Below, piece after piece: positions 17,605 to 25,546 of a stretch of 64,000 bases of DNA. The stretch comes from WHSW01 sp963821025 (lineage in GTDB: Bacteria; Actinomycetota; Thermoleophilia; Solirubrobacterales; 70-9): the NCBI GenBank assembly GCA_963821025.1, contig CAWGCG010000005.1, positions 372,001-436,000 of the forward strand. The letters are read 5' to 3'. A model generated the notes under the pieces. The model was not told the origin of the DNA, ran no database searches, and worked only from the letters and a program-made list of their open reading frames with translations. Position 1 is the stretch's first letter, and each line of letters starts with the position of its first letter. A program made the position numbers and the translations under genes.

Positions 17605-17633
17605 ATCGTACCCGCTATATTTTATGAAGTCAA
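17605..17633 (-). promoter_or_regulatory. Strong sigma-A-type promoter for rpoD; 17393-17773 otherwise non-coding
   Basis: On the reverse strand TTGACT (17633-17628) and TACGAT (17610-17605) are separated by exactly 17 bases in an AT-rich patch (TCATAAAATATAGCGGG). Transcription would start near 17598, giving a leader of about 205 bases before rpoD. The rest of the 17393-17773 gap holds the 15-codon leader ORF at its rpoD end and a pair of hairpins at 17638-17687; otherwise I see no gene. Confidence 0.7.
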
Positions 17634-17637
17634 TGAT

Positions 17638-17687
17638 TCTCCCGCTGTTTGCGGGGGATCCCGGCTCCCGCACGCCAGCGTGCCGGG
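17638..17687. other. Adjacent GC-rich hairpins upstream of the rpoD promoter
   Basis: TCTCCCGC and GCGGGGGA (17638-17658) can pair around a TGTTT loop, using one wobble pair. CCCGGC (17660-17665) and GCCGGG (17682-17687) can close a second stem with ACG/CGT inside. No T-run follows on either strand, so intrinsic termination is doubtful. They may be part of the leader of the forward gene pair. Confidence 0.4.
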
Positions 17688-17773
17688 CGCGGAAGGTTCT
17701 CAACACCGTTACCCGAAGGCGGTTACGCGCAATCGCAACGCGCGCGTCCGCCGATAGCGGTGGAATAGGTGCC

Positions 17774-18136
17774 GTGAACGACGAAGGGCCACCGGACCAA
17801 GCGCCCGCGCCCGAGGCCGGCGTCTTCGGCAACCTCCCCGGGTCGCGGCCTGCCAACCGTAGCCCGCGCCGCGACCGCCAGGCCGCGAGCGCCCAGGCTC
17901 CCAAGCCGAGGGCCACCGGCGCCCGCCCTGAGCGCGAGCCGGACCCCGCCGCCCAGAGCGCCCCGAGGCGCGAGCCCTCGACCGAGCCGGAGGATTCCGA
18001 CGGGCGAACCGACGGCGCCGGGCTCGAGGACCTCGCCTGGGCCGGGGTCGCGGTCGCGGCGGAGGCGGCGACGCTCGGGGTGCGGTTGGTCAGCCGGGCG
18101 ATGGGAGCCCTGCGCGGACCCGACGACCAGCGTTGA
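17774..18136 (+). CDS. Small disordered hypothetical protein, 120 aa
   Basis: From the GTG at 17774 the protein is Pro/Ala/Arg-rich and low-complexity for about 80 residues, then has one amphipathic or weakly hydrophobic helix (GLEDLAWAGVAVAAEAATLG). I do not recognise it. It overlaps the YihY gene by four bases (TTGA), so it is likely co-translated with it and may be an accessory segment of that membrane protein. An ATG at 17624 would add 50 residues encoded by hairpin sequence and is less likely. Confidence 0.5.
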   Translation: MNDEGPPDQAPAPEAGVFGNLPGSRPANRSPRRDRQAASAQAPKPRATGARPEREPDPAAQSAPRREPSTEPEDSDGRTDGAGLEDLAWAGVAVAAEAATLGVRLVSRAMGALRGPDDQR

Positions 18137-18993
18137 GCCTCCGCTACCTGCGGGTTTTCTGGGAGCGCGCTTACCGCGAGAACATCACCGGGCTGGCCGC
18201 GATGGTGGCCTACAACCTGGCGCTGGCCCTGTTCCCGTTCGTCCTCCTGGTCTTGTTCATCTTCGGCCAGGTGATCAGCAATCCCGAGGTCGAGGCGAGC
18301 GTGATCCGCGACCTGCAGAGCATCTTCCCGGCGGTCGAGCAGGAATCGCTCTCGAGCGTCGTCGATCGGATCCGCGACAGCTCGACCACGATCGGGGTGG
18401 TTGCGGCGCTTGGCGCGATCTGGATCGGCGCATCGTTCTGGGGGGCGATGGACACCGCGTTCTGCCGCATCTACCACGTCGAGTGTCGGGGCTGGGTCGA
18501 GCAAAAGCGCTTCGCCCTGGTGATGCTGCTCGTCGTGATCGGATTCCTCGCGGCCAGCGTCGTCGTCCCGGTCGCCGAAGGGGTGCTCGCCTCGGGCGCC
18601 GAGGAGCTGCCCTTCGGCCTCGACACGATCGGCGTGCTGCGCACCCTGGCGGTGCTCGCGGTGGCGCTGCTGATCACCTTCGGGATCTGCGCCTTGATCT
18701 ACTACTTCGTCCCCAAGGGTCACGTGCCCTGGCGCGGAGTCTGGCCGGGGGCGCTGTTCGTCACCCTGACCGGCGCCGGCGCCAACACCCTCTTTCCCAT
18801 CTACCTGACCCAGTCGAACATCGAGCAGCTCGGCGGGGCGCTGGGGTTCATTCTCATCGCCCTGATCTGGTTCTACCTGATCAGCCTCGCGCTGCTGGCG
18901 GGCGCCGTGATCAACGCTCTTCGCTACGAGTACCACGAGACCGGCAGCGTCGAGGAAGAGCGCGCCCGGGCATTCGCCGACCCGGACCTCTGA
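18133..18993 (+). CDS. YihY/BrkB-family inner membrane protein
   Basis: A 286-residue integral membrane protein with about six transmembrane segments: an N-terminal RENITGLAAMVAYNLALALF motif typical of the YihY (formerly 'RNase BN') family, then segments near residues 95-115, 130-155, 175-200, 210-230 and 240-265. The family's true function is unclear; the old RNase BN label is not supported. It starts at a TTG overlapping the stop of the small upstream gene. The cytoplasmic tail is acidic. Confidence 0.9.
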   Translation: MSLRYLRVFWERAYRENITGLAAMVAYNLALALFPFVLLVLFIFGQVISNPEVEASVIRDLQSIFPAVEQESLSSVVDRIRDSSTTIGVVAALGAIWIGASFWGAMDTAFCRIYHVECRGWVEQKRFALVMLLVVIGFLAASVVVPVAEGVLASGAEELPFGLDTIGVLRTLAVLAVALLITFGICALIYYFVPKGHVPWRGVWPGALFVTLTGAGANTLFPIYLTQSNIEQLGGALGFILIALIWFYLISLALLAGAVINALRYEYHETGSVEEERARAFADPDL

Positions 18994-19905
18994 TCATTCG
19001 GCCAAGGCGGCGCGCAGCGCTTCGGGCAGCGGCGTCGGCGTGACCTCGAACAGGGCCATCCCCGACTTGTCGGTGACCACTGTCTCAGTGGTCATCCCCT
19101 CGATCAGCGGCTTGGCGACGTCGACGTCGACCGGGGTCACCAGGCCGATCCAAAGCGAGGACAGCTTCGGCGTCAACAGCGGCACCGGCAGCTGCAGCGG
19201 CGGGCGCCGGCCGAGCGCGCGCGCCATCTCCTCCATCATTCCGCCGTAGGTGGTCACCTGGGGCCCGCCGATCTCGATCTCGCGACCGGCGGCCGCCTCT
19301 ATCCGGGGCGCCGTACGCAGGTACTCGACCACGTCGGCCACGGCGATCGGCTGGGTGCGCGTCGAAACCCAGCGCGGGGTGATCATCGCCGGCAAGCGCT
19401 TGACCAGGTAGTAGACGACCCGAAACGACTCGCTGCCCTTGCCGATCACGGCGGCGGCACGAAAGTGGGTGAGCGGGATCTGGAAGTCGGCGAGGATCTC
19501 GGCGGTCTGCTGGCGGCTGCGCAGGTGCGCCGAGCCCGGCTCGCCGAGCCCGCCGAGGTAGATCAGGCGCTTGACCTGGGCGTCGGCGGCGGCCGAGCCG
19601 AAATTCGACGCGGCCCGCCGGTCGCGCTCGGCGAAGTCGCCGGAGTCGGCGCCGCGGCCCATCGAGTGGACCAGGTAGTGGACGACCTCGATCCCGTCGA
19701 GCGCCGGCGCCAAGGTCTCGGGCTCGAGCACGTCGCCCTCGACGATCTCGCAGCCGATCGCGTCGAGCTCGCCCGCGCGGGCGCGATCGCGCACCAGGCA
19801 GCGAACCCGGGTGCCGTCGTCGACCAGAGACCGCGCCAGCAGCCCGCCGATGTAACCCGTCGCCCCCGCCACGAGCACAGGTCGTGAATCAGGGGCGCCC
19901 GCCAC
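18994..19905 (-). CDS. NAD(P)-binding NmrA/atypical SDR protein
   Basis: A 303-residue Rossmann protein with VLVAGATGYIGGLLARSL (the GxxGxxG motif), RCLVRDRARA (NADP-type arginines) and VVHYLVHSMG. The later KRLIYLGGLGE replaces the classical YxxxK, as in atypical SDRs of the NmrA or complex I-assembly type. Function probably in redox sensing or isomerisation, not known. It starts with GTG overlapping the FBPase stop by one base, so it is co-transcribed with glpX. It ends head to head with the YihY gene without any gap. Confidence 0.82.
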   Translation of the reverse strand: MAGAPDSRPVLVAGATGYIGGLLARSLVDDGTRVRCLVRDRARAGELDAIGCEIVEGDVLEPETLAPALDGIEVVHYLVHSMGRGADSGDFAERDRRAASNFGSAAADAQVKRLIYLGGLGEPGSAHLRSRQQTAEILADFQIPLTHFRAAAVIGKGSESFRVVYYLVKRLPAMITPRWVSTRTQPIAVADVVEYLRTAPRIEAAAGREIEIGGPQVTTYGGMMEEMARALGRRPPLQLPVPLLTPKLSSLWIGLVTPVDVDVAKPLIEGMTTETVVTDKSGMALFEVTPTPLPEALRAALAE

Positions 19906-20921
19906 TATCCGTAGCGGCCCCCGGTGACCTCGCGCAGCTTGGCCTGATCGTGGCGGGCGCTGACCGTGCGCACGGTCCCCGAGCGCGAGCGCATCACCAG
20001 CGATTCGGTGGTCGCCTTCCCGGCCCGGGTATAGCGAACGCCCTGCAGCAGCTCGCCGTCGGTGACACCGGTGGCGGCGAAGAAGACATCCTCGCCCGAG
20101 ACCAGGCGATCGACGTCGAGGGTCTCGTCGAGGTCATAGCCGGCGTCGATCGCCGCCTGGCGCTCATCCTCGTCGCGCGGCCAAAGGCGGCCCAGCAGTT
20201 GCCCACCGAGGCACTTGATCGCAGCCGCCGAGAGCACGCCCTCCGGGGTCCCGCCGATGCCCCAGAGCAGATCAACTCCGGCGTCGGAGCTGACCGCGAA
20301 CAGCGCCGCCGAGACGTCGCCGTCGCTGATGAAGCGGATCCGGGCCCCGATCTCGCGGATCTCGGCCACCGTCTGCTCGTGGCGAGGCCGGTCGAGCATG
20401 ATGATCGAGACGTCGCCGACGTCCTTTCCCTTGCGCTCGGCCACCTTGGTGATCACCTCGGTGAGCGGCCGCTCGAGGCTGAGCACGTCGGCGATCTCGG
20501 GCCCGCCGGCGATCTTCTCCATGTAGAAGCAGGGGCCGGGGTCGAACATCGTCCCGCGCTCGGCCAGGGCGATCACGGCGAGCGCCGAGGACATTCCGCG
20601 GGCGGTCAGGGTCGTCCCCTCGAGCGGGTCGACGGCGATGTCGACCTCGGGTGGGCTGCCGTCGCCGATCCGCTCGCCGTTGTAGAGCATCGGCGCCTCA
20701 TCCTTCTCGCCCTCGCCGATGACGACCAACCCATCCATCGGCACGGTGTCGAGCAACAGACGCATCGCATCGACGGCGGCGCCGTCGGCGGATTCCTTCT
20801 CTCCACGACCGACCCAGCGGGCCGCCGCCAGCGCCGCCGCCTCGGTCACCCGGACGAGCTCGAGCGCCAGGTTGCGGTCGGGCTTGTTGCCCGAGCGCAG
20901 GTCTTGGGAGATCACGCTCAC
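19905..20921 (-). CDS. glpX: Class II fructose-1,6-bisphosphatase (GlpX)
   Basis: A 338-residue GlpX-type phosphatase: PDRNLALELVRVTEAAALAA, VIGEGEKDEAPMLYNGE (metal and phosphate ligands), DIAVDPLEGTTLTARG and LLWGIGGTPEGVLSAAAI match the family closely. It dephosphorylates fructose-1,6-bisphosphate in gluconeogenesis; actinobacteria usually rely on this class. I prefer the GTG at 20921 (VSVISQDL); a start at 20960 would add 13 unconserved residues. The gene is upstream of and overlaps the NmrA-like gene. Confidence 0.94.
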   Translation of the reverse strand: MSVISQDLRSGNKPDRNLALELVRVTEAAALAAARWVGRGEKESADGAAVDAMRLLLDTVPMDGLVVIGEGEKDEAPMLYNGERIGDGSPPEVDIAVDPLEGTTLTARGMSSALAVIALAERGTMFDPGPCFYMEKIAGGPEIADVLSLERPLTEVITKVAERKGKDVGDVSIIMLDRPRHEQTVAEIREIGARIRFISDGDVSAALFAVSSDAGVDLLWGIGGTPEGVLSAAAIKCLGGQLLGRLWPRDEDERQAAIDAGYDLDETLDVDRLVSGEDVFFAATGVTDGELLQGVRYTRAGKATTESLVMRSRSGTVRTVSARHDQAKLREVTGGRYG

Positions 20922-20972
20922 CCGGCGGAGGCTATCCAGTCGTCGCTCGTTACCGAGCAACCCGCGGCATGC

Positions 20973-21488
20973 TCAGACGGTGCCCGGTGCTTTGCGAGTC
21001 CTGCGCGGGCCACTCTCCAGCGAGCGCGTGAATCCGGTCGCGGCGATCACGATCGCCGAGACCAGGGCCACCCAGTAGCCGTAGTCGAGGCCGATCCCGA
21101 TCTCGGCCGAGCCCGAGCCCGGCTTGTCGAGCAGGCCGTTGTAGGCGATCAGAACCGCCGCGGCGAACCCGGCGACCATTGTCATCTCGCCCGGTGCCCA
21201 GGAGAGCTTGTGGCCGCGGACGAGGATCCAGGCCAAGATCAGCGGCGCGATCGCGGCCAGCAGCAACAGCCAGCGCAGGATCGGGAAGGTCTCGAAGCCG
21301 GTGCAGGAGTCCTCGCCCTCGCCGCAGATGAAGGCGTCGGGATTGAACTGCTCGCCCGGAACTCGCTGTGGCACCGTGAGATCGACCGAGTACCAGGGCA
21401 TGAACAGGATGCTGAGGACCAACAGGATGGACGCCGCCCCGCCGATCAGGACCCTGGTCCGGTTGAGCCGCGAGAAGTCCATCTCCAT
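20973..21488 (-). CDS. Hypothetical four-TM membrane protein
   Basis: A 171-residue protein with hydrophobic segments at about residues 14-31, 71-90, 102-118 and 137-155. Between the first two lies a ~40-residue extracytoplasmic loop with two cysteines (FICGEGEDSCTGFE) that could form a disulfide. I recognise no family. The start is ATG at 21488, with a second ATG two codons later. It ends 51 bases before the glpX start and may share its transcript. Confidence 0.7.
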   Translation of the reverse strand: MEMDFSRLNRTRVLIGGAASILLVLSILFMPWYSVDLTVPQRVPGEQFNPDAFICGEGEDSCTGFETFPILRWLLLLAAIAPLILAWILVRGHKLSWAPGEMTMVAGFAAAVLIAYNGLLDKPGSGSAEIGIGLDYGYWVALVSAIVIAATGFTRSLESGPRRTRKAPGTV

Positions 21489-21529
21489 GCGGGGGCGAGC
21501 CTATCCCACCGATAGGCTGGGCCCAGCAC

Positions 21530-22492
21530 GTGCAACCCGCCGCAGAAGACCGTCGCTGGGGACTGACGCTGCCGCTCGCGGGGGTGGCGTTGCACGAGCA
21601 TTCCGAGCATGTGAAGCGCGCCGAGGCGGCCGGCTACACAGACCTGTGGAGCGGCGAGACCAACGGCCCGGACGGCTTCACCCCGCTGGCTCTGGCGGCG
21701 GCGTGGAGCGACCGCGTACGCCTCGGCACCGGCGTCGTCGGGGTCTTTCAGCGCGGGCCGGCGCTGCTCGCCCAGGAGGCGGCGGCGCTCGCCGATGCCT
21801 CGGGCGGGCGCTTCGCGCTCGGGATCGGCTCGTCGTCGGACCGGATCGTCGAGGGCTGGAATCAGATCCCGTTCGAGCGCCCACGGTCGAAGGTCTCCGA
21901 GACGGTCGACTTCCTGCGCGCGGCGCTCGCGGGGGAGCGCACCGAAACAGGGTTCAGGCTCGAGCAGGCGCCGGCCGCGCCGGTCCCGATCGTGCTCGCG
22001 GCGCTGCGCGGCAAGATGCTCGAGCTCGCGGTCGAGAAGGCCGACGGCGCCTTCACCAACTTCCTGCCACTCTCGGGACTGGCACAGGTGGGCGAGCAGA
22101 TCGCCGGCGCCTCGGCCGGATTCGAGTTGCTCTGTCGGTTCTTCTGTCTCCCGGGCGAGCGCGAGCAGGTCGAGCCCCTGGCCCGGTTCATGTTCTCCGC
22201 CTACATCACCGTCCCTGTGTACGCCAATTTCTACCGGTGGCTAGGGCACGGCGAGGTGATCGCGCCGATGGTCGAGGCATGGGAGGCGAACGACCGCCGG
22301 CGCGCCGCCGAGCTCGCCCCCTGGGAGCTGATCGAGGACATGTTCATCCTCGGCACCCCTGAGCAGATGCGCGCCCGGCTCGAGCAGTTCGTCGCCGGCG
22401 GGATCACGCTGCCGGTGCTCACCCCGATCACCACCCCCGACAAGCTCGGGGAGCTGATCGAGGCGCTCGGCCCGGCCGAGCTTCGTCGCTAG
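21530..22492 (+). CDS. LLM-class F420-dependent oxidoreductase
   Basis: A 320-residue luciferase-like TIM-barrel protein: WGLTLPLAGVALHEHSEHVK, GYTDLWSGETNGPDGFTPLA, RVRLGTGVVGVFQRGPALLA and FALGIGSSSDRIVEGWNQI match the family. Members reduce or oxidise substrates with coenzyme F420 in actinobacteria; FMN use cannot be excluded. The GTG start at 21530 is 41 bases from the divergent membrane protein gene. Substrate unknown. A second LLM enzyme is encoded at 42168-43235 but is not a close copy. Confidence 0.85.
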   Translation: MQPAAEDRRWGLTLPLAGVALHEHSEHVKRAEAAGYTDLWSGETNGPDGFTPLALAAAWSDRVRLGTGVVGVFQRGPALLAQEAAALADASGGRFALGIGSSSDRIVEGWNQIPFERPRSKVSETVDFLRAALAGERTETGFRLEQAPAAPVPIVLAALRGKMLELAVEKADGAFTNFLPLSGLAQVGEQIAGASAGFELLCRFFCLPGEREQVEPLARFMFSAYITVPVYANFYRWLGHGEVIAPMVEAWEANDRRRAAELAPWELIEDMFILGTPEQMRARLEQFVAGGITLPVLTPITTPDKLGELIEALGPAELRR

Positions 22493-22493
22493 C

Positions 22494-23480
22494 TCAACCC
22501 AGCGGCCTGGCCAGGCTGAGGGCGAAGAGCTGGTCCGGGTCGGTCCACCACTCGACCAGCTCGAGCCCGGCGTCGGCGTAGCTCGACTCGAGTCGCTCGC
22601 GGGTGAACTTGGTCGAGATCTCGGTGCGCATCTCCTCGTTGCGGGCGAAGTGGACGCGCATGTCGAGGGCGCGAACGTCGCTGAACTGCTCGCGCAGCGA
22701 TCGCAGGCGGATGTCGATCCACTCGTTGTCGGAATCCCAGAAGGCGACGTGCTCGAAGGCGTCGGGGTCGAAGTTGGCTTCCAGCTCGCGGTTGATCACG
22801 TCGAGCACGTTCTTGTTGAACTCGGCGGTCAGTCCCCCGGAGTCGTTGTAGGCGCCCTCGAGCCGGGCGGGGTCCTTGACCAGGTCGGTGCCGAGCAGAA
22901 ACCGGTCGCCCGGATACATGAGGGTCGCGATCCGGGCCAGGAACGAGCGCCGTGAACCAGGGCGAAAGTTGCCGATCGTGCCGCCCAGGAAGGCGATCAG
23001 GCCGCCCTCCTCGCGGGGGACGCGCTCGAGGTGGGTCTCGTAGTCGCAGATGATCCCGTGCACCCGCAGGCCCGCGTACTCGCCGACCAGCTCGTCGGCG
23101 ACCCGGCGGGTGATCTCCTCGGAGATGTCGACCGGGACGTAGGTCTCGAGCGAGCCGGCGTCGCGCATCGCATCGAGCAGCGCCCGCGTCTTCATGGCAG
23201 CGCCCGAGCCGAGCTCGATCAGCGTCGTCGGCTCGGCCGCGGCGACGATCTCGGCCGCCCCCGCCTCGAGGATCGAGCGCTCGGCCCGAGTCGGGTAGTA
23301 CTCCTCGACCTCGGTGATCCGCTCGAACAGCTCCGAGCCGCGTTCGTCGTAGAAGTACTTCGGCGGAATCTCCTTGAACGGCGACGAGAGCCCCTCGCGG
23401 ACGTCCTCGGCAAGCCCCGCCCACGTGCCGCCCTCGGGCAGATGCAGCTCGATCTCGATCTGGTCGGTCGCCGCGTCCAC
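22494..23480 (-). CDS. egtD: L-histidine N-alpha-methyltransferase EgtD (ergothioneine synthesis)
   Basis: A 328-residue protein with the EgtD hallmarks KEIPPKYFYDERGSELFERI, EYYPTRAE, the SAM loop LIELGSGAAMKTRALLDAM, PVDISEE, FLGGTIGNF and FLLGTDLVKD. EgtD trimethylates histidine to hercynine, the first step of ergothioneine synthesis. I chose the GTG at 23480, two bases after the egtB stop, giving a tight egtB-egtD operon; the ORF extends further upstream but only inside egtB. Genes egtA, egtC and egtE are absent here. Confidence 0.95.
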   Translation of the reverse strand: MDAATDQIEIELHLPEGGTWAGLAEDVREGLSSPFKEIPPKYFYDERGSELFERITEVEEYYPTRAERSILEAGAAEIVAAAEPTTLIELGSGAAMKTRALLDAMRDAGSLETYVPVDISEEITRRVADELVGEYAGLRVHGIICDYETHLERVPREEGGLIAFLGGTIGNFRPGSRRSFLARIATLMYPGDRFLLGTDLVKDPARLEGAYNDSGGLTAEFNKNVLDVINRELEANFDPDAFEHVAFWDSDNEWIDIRLRSLREQFSDVRALDMRVHFARNEEMRTEISTKFTRERLESSYADAGLELVEWWTDPDQLFALSLARPLG

Positions 23481-23482
23481 GG

Positions 23483-24691
23483 CTAGCGGTCTCTCGCGCA
23501 GCGGATCCCGGAGAAGATCTGCGCGCGCTCGGCCAGGTCCCAGTTGCGAAAGCTCGGGCGGATCACGTCGCGCCGAGTCGCCCATGCGCCACCGCGCAGC
23601 ACCTTGTAGCCATCGCCGAAGAAGACCTCCGAGTACTCGGGATAGGGAAACGCCTCGAAACCGGGGTAGCGGGTGAACTCAGAGGCGGTCCATTCCCAGA
23701 CGTCGCCGAGCATCTGCACGGCGCCACAGTCGGCCGCAGCGTCGGCGTAGGCCCCGGCCGGCGCGCAGCCGAAGGCGAGCGAGTCGAGGTTGGCCCGGTC
23801 ACGGTCGACGCCGGCGGCGGCGGCCTCCCACTCGAACTCGGTCGGCAGCCGCTTGCCCGCCCAGCGCGCGAAGCCCTCGGCCTGATTCCAGCTGACGTGG
23901 ATCACCGGTTTCGCCGGGTCGAGCTCGCGCCGCTCACCGAAGGTCGTCGTCACCCATTCGTCGCCGTCGCGCTCCCAGTGAAGCGGGGGCTCGGCGCCCG
24001 TCTCGGCGACGAACTCGGCGAAGGCCGCGTTGGCGACGGGAGCGCGGTCGATCTCGAAGCCATCGAGCTCAACCGGATGGCGGGGGCGCTCGTTGTCGTA
24101 GGCAAAGCCGTCCGGCCCGGCGCCGATCTCATAGGTGCCGGCGGCGACAGCGACCATCTCCGGACCATCGGCGACCGGTTCGGCCGCCGGCCCGGGGTCG
24201 ATCTCGACGGGTCGATAGCCGTCGACCATCTGCAACAGCTGCATCATGGTCTCGTTGTGCTGGTGCTCGTGGGCGAGCAGCATCTCGTAGACGAAGCCCC
24301 GTGCCAGCAACGGGTCGTCCGTGTCCTCGAGCTCGACCCCGGCGAGCACCTCGAGCGCGCGCTCGCGGACCCCGGCCATGTAGGAACGTAGCTCCGCGCC
24401 GCGCAGGATCGGCAGCTCATTGCGGCTCTTGCGAGGGTTCTCGATCGCGTCGTAGAAACGCCCGAGCTCGCCGCGCATCGGGTCGCGCCGGCCGATGCGC
24501 TGCACCAGCCACTGCTCCTCGAAGTTGGCGATGTGGCCGAGGTCCCAGGCGAGCGGGCTGAGGATCGGTGAGTAGACGCGGTTGAGTTGCTCGTCAGCGA
24601 GCGGCTCGATCAGCGAGAAGGTCCGGTCGCGCGCCTCCGCCAGGCGGTCCGCGATCTGCTCGCTGAGATTAGCCTGGGCGGTCGGCGAGAT
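23483..24691 (-). CDS. egtB: Ergothioneine sulfoxide synthase EgtB with no canonical start codon
   Basis: A DinB-like domain and an FGE-sulfatase-type domain. Iron ligands are expected at H53 in WDLGHIANFEE and the two histidines in AHEHQHNE; the C-terminal domain shows VSWNQAEGFARWAGKRLPTE and RGGAWATR. EgtB joins hercynine and a thiol donor oxidatively. The first possible GTG (24505) lies downstream of H53, so a protein starting there would lose an iron ligand. Conserved sequence (EPLADEQLNRVYSPILSPLA) continues upstream to an in-frame TAG at 24703-24701, and no ATG, GTG or TTG occurs between. I set the 5' end at the ATC (24691); the real start may be ATC or CTG, or a base may be wrong. Confidence 0.85.
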   Translation of the reverse strand: MSPTAQANLSEQIADRLAEARDRTFSLIEPLADEQLNRVYSPILSPLAWDLGHIANFEEQWLVQRIGRRDPMRGELGRFYDAIENPRKSRNELPILRGAELRSYMAGVRERALEVLAGVELEDTDDPLLARGFVYEMLLAHEHQHNETMMQLLQMVDGYRPVEIDPGPAAEPVADGPEMVAVAAGTYEIGAGPDGFAYDNERPRHPVELDGFEIDRAPVANAAFAEFVAETGAEPPLHWERDGDEWVTTTFGERRELDPAKPVIHVSWNQAEGFARWAGKRLPTEFEWEAAAAGVDRDRANLDSLAFGCAPAGAYADAAADCGAVQMLGDVWEWTASEFTRYPGFEAFPYPEYSEVFFGDGYKVLRGGAWATRRDVIRPSFRNWDLAERAQIFSGIRCARDR

Positions 24692-24754
24692 ACCGAGAGG
24701 CTACCTGTCACCCGCCTCGGCAGAGGTGATCAAACGGATAGATTCCGCGCCCGG

Positions 24755-25519
24755 ATGAAGGTCGAGGGCACAAGCGCGCTGGTCGTCGGCGGCGCCTCCG
24801 GGCTGGGGGAGGCAACGGCGCGCCGCCTGCATGCCGATGGCGCCCGGGTCACCGTCGCCGACCTCAACACGGACAAGGGCGAGGCCCTCGCGGCCGAGCT
24901 CGGCGAGGGCGCGGCGTTCGTCGAGGCCAACGTGCTCGAGGCCGACCAGATCGGCGCCGCAGTGGACGCGGCGAGCGCGACGGGCGACCTGCGAACCTCG
25001 GTCTGTTGCGCCGGGATCGGCTGGGCCCAGCGCACCGTCTCCAAGCAGGGACCTCACGACCTCGAGATCTTCGCCAACGTGATCAAGGTCAACTTGATCG
25101 GCACCTTCAACGTGCTCCGCCTGGCGGCCGCGGCGATGGCCTCGAACGAGCCCGACCAGGCCGGCGAGCGCGGCGTCTGCGTCAACACCGCCTCGATCGC
25201 CGCCTTCGACGGCCAGATCGGCCAGGTGGCCTACGCGGCCTCCAAGGGCGGGATCGTCGGCCTGACGCTGCCGGCGGCGCGCGACCTGGCCGGTCGGGGG
25301 GTGCGGGTGGTGACGATCGCGCCGGGCCTCTTCGACACGCCCCTGCTGGCGGCGCTGCCCGAGGACGCACGTGCGGCGCTCGGTGCGGGGATCCCGTTTC
25401 CGTCGCGGCTCGGGCTGCCGAGCGAGTACGCCGACCTGGTCGCCGCGGTCGTCGCCAACCCGATGCTCAACGGCGAGACGATCCGCCTCGACGGGGCGCT
25501 GCGGATGCCCCCGAAGTAG
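24755..25519 (+). CDS. SDR dehydrogenase, 3-hydroxyacyl-CoA dehydrogenase type II-like
   Basis: A 254-residue classical short-chain dehydrogenase: LVVGGASGLGEATARRL (NAD motif TGxxxGxG-like), VADLNTDKGE (acidic end of strand 2, NAD preference), NTASIAAFDGQIGQVAYAASK (Ser, Tyr, Lys catalytic set) and IAPGLFDTPLL. The sequence is closest to the HSD17B10/3-hydroxy-2-methylbutyryl-CoA dehydrogenase group, used in beta-oxidation and branched-chain amino acid breakdown. ATG at 24755 chosen; upstream codons are antisense to egtB. Its stop codon forms part of a GTAGGCA repeat. Confidence 0.88.
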   Translation: MKVEGTSALVVGGASGLGEATARRLHADGARVTVADLNTDKGEALAAELGEGAAFVEANVLEADQIGAAVDAASATGDLRTSVCCAGIGWAQRTVSKQGPHDLEIFANVIKVNLIGTFNVLRLAAAAMASNEPDQAGERGVCVNTASIAAFDGQIGQVAYAASKGGIVGLTLPAARDLAGRGVRVVTIAPGLFDTPLLAALPEDARAALGAGIPFPSRLGLPSEYADLVAAVVANPMLNGETIRLDGALRMPPK

Positions 25520-25538
25520 GCAGTAGGCAGTAGGCAGT
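25516..25538. repeat. GTAGGCA-unit tandem repeat, copy C
   Basis: Three head-to-tail units (GTAGGCA GTAGGCA GTAGGCA GT) begin at the last codons of the SDR gene and include its TAG stop. Unlike copies A and B there is no complementary half nearby. It lies between convergent genes. Confidence 0.85.
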
Positions 25539-25546
25539 TTCGGCTC

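Noticed and set aside
17563..18936. 457-codon reverse ORF over the YihY gene
   Set aside because: Low-complexity Asp/Arg/Glu-rich translation, antisense to a family with clear membrane helices.
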